Assembly: GCA_003013855.2 (NCBI GenBank)
Contig: PVNU02000868.1
Location: 4,458,501-4,522,500 of the forward strand
Direction of reading: 5' to 3'
Source: Liriodendron chinense
Taxonomy: Eukaryota; Streptophyta; Magnoliopsida; Magnoliales; Magnoliaceae
Length of the DNA: 64,000 nt
A model generated the notes under the pieces. It was not told the origin of the DNA and did not search any database. It saw nothing but the letters and a program-made list of their open reading frames with translations. The translations under genes and the position numbers were made by a program. Positions 40,630-52,232 of this stretch are shown in pieces; position 1 is the first letter of the stretch, and each line of letters begins with the position of its first letter.

Positions 40630-43245
40630 CTATGATGTATACATGTTACCTAATGCCCCCGTTCTTGTTCAAGGAGTTAGTATGAGATGATGACCCTACC
40701 TCTGGAACTGCCGGAGATAATGGTTTTAGAACTTTAGGATCAACCTGCATCGGAGTACCTTCCCGAGCCTGATGTTCTTGTTCATCGATATTACAATTGT
40801 TTCCATGTGGATTGACGACTCATATTATTAAATCACTTAATTAGTGCTTGCACACTCATCCCACCAGGTGTGCCAAAATGGTGTTATTCTTGAATTCAGC
40901 CACGTGGTGTTCATACATGGATTGCATGTGGTTGTCGATGTGCTAAAACCGATTTGCAGTCCTGATTCAAACTAAACGACTCAGAAACCCGGCATAGATA
41001 GAGCAGTGAATGGTTGGATGCTCGGCTTGCCATCTATTCTGCCAATTGTCAGTCGCACTTATCAGATAAGAATCCTTATCTCCAAATCACGAGTCCAGCA
41101 TTCCCTTCCAAATTAGATATGCTCTTTAGTGTGTCGTCTTCCTCATGCTGTCGAGATATATTGTGTTTGCCATGTGGCTGGATCTACACCATTTATTTGT
41201 GTAGTCAAATCTTGTCCAAACATCATTGCAACAAATGGGAGAAAACTGGAGAAAAGCTCAAGAAATCCACTCAAGTGATGATTTCTACTCTCACCTACGT
41301 TTCTCTTCTCATCTCTTTGATGCTGTCCAGATCTTTTGACATTTCATAATGAGCTTTTGTCATGTCACCGTATTACACATGTGCTCTTATGACACGATGT
41401 GCATTCATGTGGAGTGGGAGTGGATAAGATGAGACCGGGGCTCACCCAAACCAATGCGCCCTTTCCACATGGCACACAATGTGTGTTTGAGGGAGGGGGG
41501 GAGAGAGAACCAAGGAATAAGAAGATTATGATTTTTTTTAACAAATATCTATATGAAACGAGTCAAGGTTGAGCTGAGTCGAGCTTGAATTGAGTCAAGT
41601 TTCGAGTCAAGTCAAGTCGACTCAAGTGACCTAGTGGTTGAACTTAACTCGATTTCTGACTCGAGCTCCTAAATGAAATTTGGCTTAACTTATTCTACTT
41701 AGTTAAGGCAAGTCGAGACGAGTTTTTTCGAATTAAGTCGATTAAGTTTCTCAAGCTGACTTGGCTTATGACCAACCCTTGATAAACATTGACTAATCTT
41801 GCATACTCTTGTAACAAATTGTAGTTAGGAGGCCGTCTCCATTGGGCCCATACATCCGATAGGTCAGGCTGTGGATGTTCACCCGTACAAAATCCACATT
41901 AGTATATATAAGTCAAAATAATAGACTTATGATGTAAGTACACTTGATTTTTCAGCAAGAGAGATTTTTCAATTGGTGGATTTTCAATTACACGTCCTAT
42001 GCTTGGGGAGCACGAATTTCAATGCTGCAGAAGGCTACCCATAGTCATTTTCATTGCTTAAATGCTCAACCATCGAAGCATAAGAAAAACTGTTGTCTTT
42101 TTTCTTTTTCATGGAATGAACGGTCGTAATCGCTCGTAAGGGCCAAAAAGTATTTGCTTTTAAGACTGTAAGGTACATGGTAAATAATTTACTCCACTTG
42201 TCTTTTCAAAATGAAGGGTCTTAATAGCTGGTAATGGCAAAAAATTATTTGCATTTGAGATGGTGTACGACTTTGGTAAATATTCTACTTCATTTGTCTT
42301 TTTCTTTTCATGAAACGAAGGGACATAATAGCTGGTAATGGCCCAACGAGTATTTGCTAAATAGCCAAGATGCTTTTGCTAAATAATTTACTTCATAAGC
42401 TTTTAAATTCCAACATTGTTCTGCAATTTCAAGCTAAATTATCATTAATGCCCTAAAATATAAAAATCATTAGACATGATTTTAAGAATTGATAGGCCCC
42501 ACCATAATATTTAAGTGAAATCCACCGTAATGACGTGGTTGTGCTACGTAAGGCCCAAAAATCAGTTTGGTTGATGCACGATGGGAAGTAGTTGGGATTG
42601 CAAACTCCATCCTTAATTCTTTTAAGGCCCAATGCGATGATTGTATGAAATCTACTCCAATAGCTAGACGCCAAGTTAAATTTAGGCTCATAGGCAAAAA
42701 ATCAAGTCTATCTGTGATTCAGGTGGGTCCCCTAAAATGAAACAATTTGAAAGGCACAATATACTTTTTTTTTCTTCCAATTATGTGGTTCACTTGAATT
42801 ATGGACCAAAATGATTTTTGAGCCTTACAACTAAAACACATTGCATGTTTAATGATCAAGATGATTTTACATAAACATCATGGTGAGGCAAGTGTGAGAA
42901 TTTTTTTATTATCCATGTGTTGCCCAAAATCACCCCGAATTTAACTTCAAGAATTAGTGAGCCCCACCCTGATGTTAAAGTAAAATCTATTCCATTCACT
43001 AGGTGTGTCACCTAGTTTTAGTCGTAGGGACCGAAAATTAGCCCATCATATGATTTAGATGGGTCATACAAAGGAAAACAGTTGGGTGAAGAATGTCCCA
43101 TATACTGTTTTCAATCACGTGGTTCACTTGGATCATAGACTGTGCTGATTTTTGGGCTCTATGACTAAAATGGACTGACACAATTGATTATCAGGGTGGA
43201 TTTCACATTAAGGTGTGCTCTAAGAAGTTTTAATAGAAAGGCTTG
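40630..43245. repeat. tandem duplication, copy A
   Basis: Diverged but collinear with copy B. Shared landmarks: GAGATGATGAYCCTACC, GATTTGCAGTCC, CACGAGTCCAGCAT, GGCTGGATCTACACCATTTAT, GGGGAGCACGAATTT, TTGCTTAAATGCTCAACCA, AAAAATCAGTTTGGT and TTTTAGTCGTAGGGACC. 41540-41770 is a private insertion of GAGTCAAG/GAGTCGAG-rich DNA. No ORF is conserved between the copies, so coding is unlikely. Confidence 0.65.
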
Positions 43246-43889
43246 CAATCACCAAGGTTTCCTATAATATAGTGCACTTGATAATTGAGTATGCTTATTT
43301 TTTGGATAATGCCTTAAAATGATCTGAAATGATGGATGGATTGTGTGGATATAGAATACATACATCAAATTAGACAAATGGCAACGGACAGACCTGTCTT
43401 GGGTGAGGCTAGTGTCTCACCTAATCCACTTCCTCAGTTAAGAGAGAGCGAATTAGGTGAGACCCTGGCCTCACCTAAGACGATGCGGCCTTGACCATGG
43501 GTTACTGTTGGGCCCACCTTAATGTATCTATTATGTATCCACGCCATCCATCCGCTATTCCATATCATTTTAGGGTAGTTACCAGAAAAATGAAACAAAT
43601 CCAATTATCAGGTGGACCATATCATAAGAAACAGTGATGATTGATTACAATCATATTCATTACAATTGCAGTTGTCTCCTTAACACTGGCCTAAGGTGGT
43701 ATGTTTTGAGTGACTTAGCCTTGATCAAATTGAACATTGTGTGGAGGAGAAGTTCATTTGGAACGTTTTCGAAAAGAGGCATCTTCGTATTGTAATAATG
43801 TTATTAAGGAATTTTTCATTGAGAAATCCCAAAAATTGATTGAAAGTTTTAACCTTCGGTTTGATTTGCTCAGTCAATTATTAGTATGC
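43246..43889. repeat. F-type arms and a short AT-rich stretch between duplication copies
   Basis: 43250-43650 is F-like. 43737-43946 has a 69-aa open frame with no recognisable motif and no counterpart elsewhere in the window; no gene is claimed. Confidence 0.45.
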
Positions 43890-44122
43890 TTTTATGCATG
43901 TTACCTAATTCCCCTGTTAATTGTTCAAGGAGTTAGCATGAGATGATGATCCTACCAAAAGTAATGGTTCTAAAACTACAGGATTAGCATGCATCAGAAA
44001 TCTTTCCTGGGCTTGATGTTCTTGTTGGTTGATATTACAACTGTTTATTGTGGATCGACGGCTCATATATATTATCAAATCACTTAATTAATGCTTACAC
44101 ACTTGTCCCACCAGGTGTATCA

Positions 44123-44839
44123 TGTTGTATTTTAAATTAATTTTAACATCAAAATGTGTTTCAAATTTAGATTTCCCTCCATGTTTCGCCGTTGCAGTCG
44201 CAGTCGCCGTCGTCGGTGTTGGGCCGGGCTCAGATCTGGGTCTGGGTCTGGATCTGGGTTTGGGTCTATGTGGGATTGAGAGTACACTCGCGCTAAACGG
44301 TTTTCTGTGAGTAAACTCGCACTTGTCTTTTTGCGCGAATTTTCAAACCAGAGAGATGCATCTGTATCGAGTGGTCACTCCTGTTGGGTTTAAACCCAAC
44401 GGATTTAACCCATTTGAAATAATGCTTCGGGCACTTAATCTCGGTCTATATATAGACCTGTCCTCTAATCCGTTTTCACTCTCTTAAATCAAGTTTTTCT
44501 TCTAGTTATTCAAAATTCTATCTGGTTCATTGCTGTTTTGTCAACTAAGTTTGTAAGCGAGGTAATCACTTCGGGTTAAGTTCTGCACACTGGTTCGAAC
44601 CCGTGTACAGCGAGTGCACCGTTGGGACCAAGCAATAATCGTTGTATCCTAGAGGCCAACTGTTCAAGAAATCCTGTTGCATTTGGGACGCGGCCCAAGG
44701 AGGACAGATTTGGTTTCAAGTCGAGTGAATCAGTCACGCCTCGACTCAAACATATAAATTATTTACCTCTTTTATTTATTATTTTAATTATGTTCTTGAT
44801 TTTTTTTAATTTACTATTTTCAGCAATTAAATCCAACTA
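44123..44839. mobile_element. 717-bp solo LTR inserted in copy B
   Basis: Starts TGTTGTATTTTAAATT, ends ATCCAACTA, and is flanked by TATCA on both sides (44118-44122, 44840-44844). Copy A keeps the unoccupied site (CCACCAGGTGTGCCAAAATGG near 40862), which proves an insertion. A TATA-like TCTATATATAGACC is at 44445-44458. No coding sequence, hence a solo LTR; the superfamily is undetermined. Confidence 0.75.
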
Positions 44840-45000
44840 TATCAAAATGGTGTTGTTCTCAAATTCAACCATGTAGTACGTGTGCATGAATTTCCTGGCA
44901 CTGCCAAAATTGATTTGCAGTCCAATTTAAACCGAACAACTCAGAACCCAGACGCAGAGATAGAGCAGTGTTTGGTCCATGCTGATGGGCGTGAAGTTAG

Positions 45001-45755
45001 GTGTTACCCTGGGAACAGCTTAGTGGGTGTTACCCTTGCAGTATGGCCCACATGAATGATATTTTGTATATCCACGTAGTCCATCCTTTTCTATAGCCCA
45101 TTTTAGAATGAGGTTCCAAAAATTATGCATATCTAAATCTCTAGAGTAACATACCACTAGAAACAGTGTGATGGAGTGCTCCACCATTGAAAATTCTAGA
45201 GAGAGCATATTAAGATTTTGGTAAATTTTATTTTCAATCCAATTTCTTGATAATGTCAATTAGGCTGGATGAAGGGAAAATATAAATCTCAGATTGATCC
45301 AAAATTTGTGTGGCTTAGAAAACATTTTTAATGGTTATTCATCATTGCTTTTAGTGTTATGGTTCACCTGAGATTCGGATCTGCTTAAAAGTTTGGATCA
45401 CATCCTTAAATGATATGAAAAGACAGATTGACAGCGTAGATATATAAAAAAAAATGAGTCTAGATTCTTTGTTGGCTTCCAAGCATGCAGAAATTCCTAT
45501 TTGGAGCTTTTTATTGGTCCACATCACACGACCTTATGTCATGTGACCAGATTGTAGTGGGGTATAACAAGGTTGTATTGAGGATGTGACAGGATTGCAT
45601 ACCTATAGTGATGATGTTGACCAATGAAAAGGCTCCAAGCAGGAAGTATGAAATTTACTGCTTGGAAGCTAACAGAAGATCCTGACTCATAAAAAATACA
45701 TCAATATGTTCCCACACGGACTCAGCTGTTCCCAGGGTGACGCCAAATTCGCGCT
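45001..45755. mobile_element. foldback family F element in copy B
   Basis: Inverted ends: GTGTTACCCTGGGAACAGCT on the left and AGCTGTTCCCAGGGTGACGCC on the right. Copy A lacks it at the matching place. It is interrupted by the H element at 45456-45688. Confidence 0.65.
45456..45688. mobile_element. short inverted-repeat element, family H, nested in F
   Basis: Ends GAGTCTAGATTCTTTGTTGG and the reverse complement GAGTCAGGATCTTCTGTTAG, extending into GCTTCCAAGCA. Flanks are A-rich (AAAAAAAAT / ATAAAAAAT), compatible with a 9-bp duplication. About 233 bp, non-coding. Confidence 0.6.
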
Positions 45756-47941
45756 CGATGCCGACGAGCAATCTATTCTGTCAACTGTCAGTTGCCGCTT
45801 ACCAGATGAGAATCCTTATCCTTACCTCCATCCTTATCTCCAGATCACGAGTCCAGCATGCCCTTCCAAAAAAATATGTAATGAGTTGTCTTCCGCATGC
45901 TTTTGTGATACTGTGGTTGCCACGTGGCTGGATCTACACCATTTATCTGTGCGGTCAGATCTTGTCCGACGTGACTTTTGCAGGCATCTACTGCGCTCGG
46001 AATCTAGGCAGGGGCCATTGTGATGTTTGTGAGAAATCTAGGCGGTCCAACCGTTTTGTGAGCTCATTGGGCCGCAGAAGTTTTGAATCCGATATTTCAG
46101 TTCATCTCAGTAGGAATGACATTATGAACGGTATGGATGGCATATAAACATCACTGTGGACCCATAGAGGTTTCAACAGTGGGAATTTCCCTACACACCT
46201 TTTGCTTTAGTGCGGCCCACTTGAGTCTTGGATCCAATTCATTTTTGGTCTCAATGTCTAAAATGAGCTCACAAAACGGTTGGACCGCGTAGATTTCTCA
46301 AAAACATAATGGTGGGCCCCACCTATATTCCGAGTGAAGGAGATGCATGCGGAAAGCCTTTCGGACGTGGCCCCGTGAAGTTTTTAATGGTGAGGATTCA
46401 ATCAATACTATAATTTTTTCCTGGTATGATCTCCTAAGCTTTGGATCTTCTTCATTTTTTGGGTCATGCCCTAAAATGAGCTGTCAAAATGGATAATGGA
46501 TGGATGGTGTGGATGTAACATCACAGTGAGCCCCACAGTTAGGGATACACCGACCTCTGTGGATCCACCCAAACCGCTCCCGAGACCCAGGGCTCACCCA
46601 AGATGATGTGGTGATGTATGTAGTTTGTATATATGCTTATTCATTCATTTTTCGAGGTCATTTTAGCTAATCATTCAAAAATGAAGTAGTTCCAATTATA
46701 AGGTGGATAATACCATAGGAAATAATGATAATTGACCTATTAATAAGCCACAAATGTTTTGGATCAGCCACAAAAGCTTACGTAACATTATTAAGAGATT
46801 AGATTGCAAATAAATAATACGAAAGCATTAAGGTGTGCCCAATCACCATTAGTTTCCTATGGTATGGTGCACCTGATAATTGAATCTGCTTCATTTTGAG
46901 ATAATGCAGTTAAAATGATCTAGAAAGATCGATCGACGGTGTGGATACAGAATACATACATCAAAGTAGACAAATGGCAAGTGCTACACGGTCTCACCTA
47001 ATCCACTCCTTCGGGTGCGAGGGAACACTGAACCGTGCGGATCACAGCCACTGTGTACGGTGATACGAAAAGTGGTTTTCACACGCATCGACTGATGCAA
47101 AACAGTGTTCCAAATGAAGTTGGATAAACATTCACTAGTCTTGCATACTCTTGTAACATCGATGAGAACTACAAAAAAATTGTAGTCCGCAGGCCATCTT
47201 CATCGGGCCCATACATCCATTGGGTCCAGCTGTGGATGTTCGCCCGTAAAAAATCCACAAAAGCCATACAGTCCTTACTGTCAAAACAATAGACTTCTAA
47301 TGTAAACCCACGTTATTTTTAATTACATGTCCTATATCCTGTGCAGGGGAGCACGAATTTGAATGGTGCAAAGGGCGACCCATAATCATTTCATTGCTTA
47401 AATGCTCAACCACCCAAGCATAAGAAAAACGTCTTGTCTTTATCTTTTTCACGAGATGAAGCGTCGTAATCGCTGGTAATGACAAAAAAAATATATATAT
47501 AATTACTTTTAAGATTAGTGTATGAGTGTGACGGTGTAAAATAATCTACTTTATTTGTCTTTTTCTTTTTCATGAAATGAAGGGTCGTAATAGCTGGTAA
47601 TGGCCAAAAAGTACTTGCTCTTAAGATAGTGTATGACCTTGGTAAATAATTTACTTCCTGAGCTTATAAATTCCTGAATTGTAATGTGATTTCAAACTCA
47701 ATTATCATAATGCCTTAAAATATAAAAATCATTAAATACAATTTTAAGAATTGATAAGCCCCATTATAATATTTAAGTGAAATCCACCCTAATCACACTA
47801 TTTAGCCATGGGCCCAAAAATCAGTTTGGTAGGTGATTTAGGTGGCCTGGAACAAGGGAAATGGTTGGCATAGCAAAGTCCATCCTTAATGATTGAATGA
47901 AATCTACTCGAACAGTTAGATGCCAAGTCAAAATTTAGGCC

Positions 47942-47942
<1 letters not shown>

Positions 47943-47984
<42 letters not shown>
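47943..47984. repeat. 42-bp poly-A run
   Basis: Uninterrupted A homopolymer within copy B; copy A has a run of only a few bases in the comparable context. Confidence 0.95.
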
Positions 47985-47985
<1 letters not shown>

Positions 47986-48365
47986 ACATTACATGTCTAG
48001 TGATCAAGATGATTTTACGTAAACTTGATTTAATTTTTTAGCAATCCATGTGTTGCACAAAATCACCCGAATCTAATTTCAAGAATTAGTGAGTCTCGTC
48101 ATGGTGTTTAAGTAAAATCCATTCCATTCACTAGGTGTTTCACCCAATTTTAGTCGTAGGGACCAAAAAATTAGACTGGCCTATGATTCAGATGGGCCAT
48201 AAAAAGGAAAACAGTTGGGTGAAGAATTTAACATATACTGTTTCCAATCATGTGGTTCACCTGAGTTATAGACTGTGCTGATTTTTGGGCCCTACGGGTA
48301 AAATGTAGAGACACAACTGATGATCAGGATGGATTTCACATAAACATCATAGGGCAACTTGTGAA

Positions 48366-48432
48366 AATTTGTTGAATCCATTCATGCATGCACAAGAGAA
48401 TAACTGGGCGTGTCAGGGCAATTTTTTTTTAA

Positions 48433-48466
<34 letters not shown>

Positions 48467-49046
48467 TATTAACATGGATTCCATATGCATAGGCCAACAC
48501 AGTTGAGGATTCTAACACATGGGTTCATGTAATTACAATTTAAATTCTAATTCACCAGTCAAAAATCCACATACTCTAACAGTACTCACCGTCCAAATAA
48601 TTGAGTTCGATGAAAATACACCTGATTCCGCAGCAGGTGAGATTTTTCCAACCATGGATCTTCAACAGTGTCCTATGTCGCAGAAGCATTAATTTGGGTG
48701 CTGCTGAAAACTACCCATACTTGTTAATAATAAAATAAAAGATACCCCCACAGACATTTAATAAAAGACACCCCACAGTCATTTACATTGTTTAAATGCT
48801 AGAGCATTTTACGGTATGAAGCAAACTTTTAACTTTTTTATCCCTCATGTCTATGAACTCAGTAAAAATAAAAAGTAAATAAAACTTAAAAATTCCAATA
48901 CTCCTGTCAAAATAGGATAGCATAAAACACTGACGCTATAAAATTGCAAACCTAGCATATCAGTGATAAACTGTCCGAATTATGGGTCCCATTTTTAGGT
49001 TAGTACAAAACCAAAAATTACACTAGCTGGTGGACATTTGATGAAC
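48366..49046. other. AT-rich DNA with (TTA)n microsatellite
   Basis: About ten TTA units at 48436-48467 and a third trace of the tandem-duplication unit. No gene seen. Confidence 0.6.
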
Positions 49047-49214
49047 CACTACAACAAATATGTGATATAGAGGCGGAAAATAATTTCCGCCCTTGTAAGT
49101 TAACTTTTTGAGGCGGTTAACATAAACCACTGTTGTCTGTGAATCTACGATGACATATATCAATATCTGCCGCTAAAAAATTCTTTTTCGCTTCCGCCAT
49201 CGAATTACGCTTAT

Positions 49215-49470
49215 GCTAAAATTGATCTATTGGATTAAAGGAACCCCATATTGAAATCCAATAGCTATATTAAGCTGATTATTGAAATATAATAGTTGGA
49301 TTAACAATTGGATTAAAGCAAGCCAGTATTGAAATCCAATGGTTGGATTAAGCTGATACTGAATTCTAACGGTTGGATCAACCTCATAATTAAATCTAAC
49401 GGTTAGATTAACCCGATACTGAAATTCAATCGTCTAATTAATCTAATAATGAAATCCAACAGTTGGATTA
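49215..49470. repeat. degenerate ~36-bp tandem repeat
   Basis: Six to seven units of the type GAAATCCAATGGTTGGATTA + AGCTGATACT. AT-rich and non-coding. Confidence 0.75.
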
Positions 49471-49492
49471 TATTTATAATATATATTTAATA

Positions 49493-49970
49493 GTAAAAAG
49501 GTACTATATGTGCTCGACCTCGTGGGACGTTCCCATTGTGATTTGTGATGGGCATCCACACCATCCATTTGATGGATCCCTTATTGGTTAACAGACACCC
49601 AAAAAATCAGTTATATTCGAAACTCAAGTGCACTATACCAACTAAAACAGTATAAAATTATGCGTACAACATCTGAAAGCATGAACTTGAGGCCCACTTG
49701 AGTTTTAGACACGGTTGAAACTTGGTGTGACCTATAATCAGTCAATCCTATAAACGATCATAAAGGTTTCAGTGGAGGATATCAACTCCCAACTGTTGTC
49801 TATGGTGTGGCCCACCCAAGTCATTGATTAACTTGAGTTTAGGTCCATTGCCCACCACACAGAATGGTGCATCTGACTGATGGTGTGGATGCCCATCACT
49901 CATCACAGTGGAGCCCACGCAGCTCGACCCCATGGACTTCCCATGAGGTCGATCGCATAGTAGCTTTCCC
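49493..49970. mobile_element. Mutator-like MITE with perfect 9-bp target duplication
   Basis: Flanked exactly by TATTTAATA (49484-49492 and 49971-49979). The right terminus, reversed, reads GGGAAAGCTACTATGCGATC. The left reads GTAAAAAGGTACTATATGTG, and both continue into GACCTCRTGGGA and GTGATGGGCATCCACACCAT. 478 bp, no coding sequence. It belongs to a different family from F, G and H. Confidence 0.8.
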
Positions 49971-49974
49971 TATT

Positions 49975-50105
49975 TAATATATATATATATATAATATATA
50001 TTATATAATAATATATATTATATATAGAATATAATATAATATATAATTAATTAATATAAACTATATACTATAATATAATATAATATATTGTACTATATAT
50101 AGCGG
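49975..50105. repeat. AT-only low-complexity tract
   Basis: About 130 bp of almost pure A/T (TATATA and TAATATAATA words). Confidence 0.9.
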
Positions 50106-50149
50106 CGGATTTTATTCTTTAAATCCCTAAATCGTGAAACCCTACCATA

Positions 50150-50267
50150 TCTCTCTCTCTTCTCTCTCTCTCTCTCTCTTTCTCTCAAACCCCCCTCCTC
50201 TAGGTGCCCCCACCACCAGCTCCCCCACCTCCCTCAGCCCACCTCCCCCGCCACTGCCACCCCTCCC

Positions 50268-50305
<38 letters not shown>
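50150..50305. repeat. (CT)n tracts flanking a C-rich segment
   Basis: Two CT runs (about 50150-50186 and 50271-50303) around a CCACC-rich stretch. The proline/serine frame over it is a repeat translation. Such CT tracts are common in plant 5' untranslated regions. Confidence 0.9.
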
Positions 50306-50306
<1 letters not shown>

Positions 50307-50378
50307 GCCACTCCTCCCCCTTGTTAGTGCATTTTTTTTTGGCATACTAGTGCACCTTATTTTTCAATTATGTAGGTC

Positions 50379-50460
50379 AGTGAGTCTAGTATCGGTCGAG
50401 CTCAAAGAAGATGAAGACCGAAGACTTAAGCAGACCTACTGCATCAAGGAAGAAGAAACA
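50379..50460 (+). other. possible internal exon of unidentified gene
   Basis: Acceptor-like TTTCAATTATGTAG| precedes it and donor-like ACAG|GTAAAAGAG follows. The best frame reads VSLVSVELKEDEDRRLKQTY, then an acidic end. No family recognised. It may belong to the CACTA element or to a host gene interrupted by element 3. Confidence 0.25.
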
Positions 50461-50630
50461 GGTAAAAGAGATGCCTTAGTGAGCCTTGAACCTTGAACCT
50501 GAACCAAACTCAAACTTTTAGATGACCATGACCCATTAGGCATACTTTTAGTCATCTTAGATTAGCCTTAGGCATCCCAAAAGACCACTCATGGCCAAAG
50601 AGGTTGCATGTGCTACTGAAAAACACACTT

Positions 50631-50635
50631 GAAAG
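50631..50635. other. target-site duplication GAAAG (left) of element 3
   Basis: GAAAG precedes the left LTR and recurs at 63958-63962. Confidence 0.93.
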
Positions 50636-52172
50636 TGTGGACCCTCGCCGATTTTTCGCGCTCCCACACGACGTTCTTCTCCCTTCCCCTTTCCTTTCGG
50701 AAAAGAAGGAGATGAGGATGCGTGAGTGCGAAATCGCCGTTTGTGCCACTGGCTTGCCTCGTTCTCGAGGGCTTCGTTTGGTTGTCGTGTTAAGCTGGAT
50801 GTGTTTGAGTGAGTTTATATGAGACCAGAGTCGCCACTAGCCAATTACTTCGAATCTACAGTCGGCTAGACCCTGTAGAAACGTTAGAGAAGGGAATCCG
50901 AAGATTCCTTCCTCTAAAATGACTCCTGTTGATCTGCGGTCAGAGATTCAAGGTAAGGGATCACGGTTACAGGGTGGGAAGAGGTTAAGCACCCCACACA
51001 CTGCCCGTACCGAAGTACGGTCTCTACTTCACAGAATCGATCGAATACTTGAAAGTCTAGTTTAATCCTCGTATATTCTCATGGATGACATGATGCATGA
51101 ATGCGAGTCTGAACAGTAAGAGTTTCTGATGGGCAGGTTCCAACAATGGGAAAGCCCAGAGCGTACGCTCGAACTGACAGGTGCTTTATGCGAGATGATG
51201 CATGCTGTGTGCTTGAATATTCAAAGTGTTTATAGTGATATGTATGTGAATGCAGGTCTGAACAGTAAGAGTTTCTGATGGGCAGGTTCCAACAACGGGC
51301 AAGCCCAGAGCATACGCTCGAACTGACAGGTGCTTTATGCGAGATGCATGCGGTGTGTTTGAATAATCAAAGTGTTTGCAGTGAAGCAGGGGGGTTGGAA
51401 GAAAAGTAAATGTTGCACTTATGCTAGATGCAAATGAGATGGTGCTGGAAAAGAGTAGCTGGATGGACGGAAGTGTCGCAAGGATTGGCTTTGAGTGGCT
51501 GGATCAAGACTTGGATGGCTTGGGAGACTTGGACCAGTGGTCAGGCTGGGCTGGACCAGGGCTAGACTCTCCTCACTCGGGCTCTCCTTGGTGGAAAAAT
51601 GGGCTAAAGGGGAAAGGGGACTCGGATCGCACTCGGGCTGAATGGGTTCGAATCGATGATCAAATGAGAAGGGGAGGGGGGTATTTATAGCAGCGGAGAG
51701 TGGCAGCTCTCGTAATTTTGTCCGGGCGGCCTGCCATGGGCCGCCCGTATGGCCGCTCCTCGGTTTCCAGCGAGTACGGCCGCTCCCTCGGGGCTGCTGT
51801 TGGACTCGCTGGTCGACTCAGTGAGTTGACTCAGCGGGTCGACTCGGTGGTTTGACTCGACGGGTTGACTCGGTGTTTTGACTCGACGGGTTGACTCGAC
51901 GGGTTGACTCAGCGGGTTAACTCAGCGGGTTGACTCAGCGGGTTGACTCAGCGAGTTTGACTTTTTTAGGATTTTTTGACTGGCCTTTTTTCTGGGGGGT
52001 TTTTCAGGGTGATGTTTAGGACTGGGTTGACTGGGTTCAGGCTTGAACTGGGCTATGGAATGGGGCTGACAAGGGTGAGTTTGGCTGAGTTTGGACTTAG
52101 GATTTGGGGGTATGGTCCTCCATTCAACCAGCTATCTCTATCAACATTGTAGCCGAAGGTGGGGTGTCTACA
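50636..52172 (-). repeat. 3' LTR of element 3 (1,537 bp)
   Basis: Complete; reads TGTAGACACC...GGGTCCACA on the minus strand. TATA box at 51682-51689, TTGACTC array at about 51810-51970 with one more 13-bp unit than the partner LTR, and a ~140-bp internal duplication (51090-51360). Confidence 0.95.
51682..51689 (-). promoter_or_regulatory. TATA box in 3' LTR of element 3
   Basis: TATAAATA on the minus strand in the conserved GCTATAAATACCCCCC context. Confidence 0.7.
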
Positions 52173-52232
52173 GATGCCCCTTTTTGGCAGAGGTTGCGTG
52201 CAACCGAATGCCAAAGCGAGTGGACACCCCAC
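52159..52232. other. polypurine tract within a three-tier nested inverted repeat (element 3)
   Basis: The minus-strand polypurine tract AAAAAGGGGCATC (52173-52185) abuts the U3 start. Around it are three nested perfect stems: GTGGGGTGTC/GACACCCCAC (52159-52168 with 52223-52232), TTTGGCA/TGCCAAA (52183-52189 with 52209-52215) and GGTTGC/GCAACC (52192-52197 with 52200-52205). In element 2 this whole loop, with one outer arm reduced, is missing. Confidence 0.8.

Larger units (their letters stand above)
43890..48365. repeat. tandem duplication, copy B, expanded by insertions
   Basis: Same landmark order as copy A, lengthened by a 717-bp solo LTR, an F element with an H element inside it, a family G remnant (45990-46380), further F arms (46385-47000) and a poly-A run. 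A third, shorter trace of the same unit (GCAGGTGAGATTTTTCCAAC, TTTAAATGCTAGAGC) occurs at 48590-48850. Confidence 0.6.
49047..50635 (+). mobile_element. CACTA (En/Spm-type) element, 5' end only, interrupted by element 3
   Basis: CACTACAACAAATATGTGAT is a typical CACTA terminus. It is followed by the subterminal hairpin GGCGGAAA-ATAA-TTTCCGCC (49072-49091) and repeated GGCGG words, reappearing at 50102. No matching 3' terminus lies before element 3, so the element either continues past 63957 or is truncated. It contains a minisatellite and a MULE-type MITE, so it is itself a composite. The exon-like stretch 50379-50460 could be its coding region. No transposase motif was recognised. Confidence 0.5.

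Noticed and set aside
41014..41349. 111-aa frame in duplication copy A as a possible gene
   Set aside because: Copy B has indels and different frames across the aligned segment, so the frame is not conserved.
44592..44602. GGTTCGAACCC, resembling a tRNA T-loop or Pol III B box
   Set aside because: No matching A box, acceptor stem or cloverleaf could be drawn around it; it lies inside a solo LTR.
50134..50496. 120-aa Ser/Pro/Leu-rich frame
   Set aside because: It is a translation of CT and CCACC repeats; composition alone explains it.
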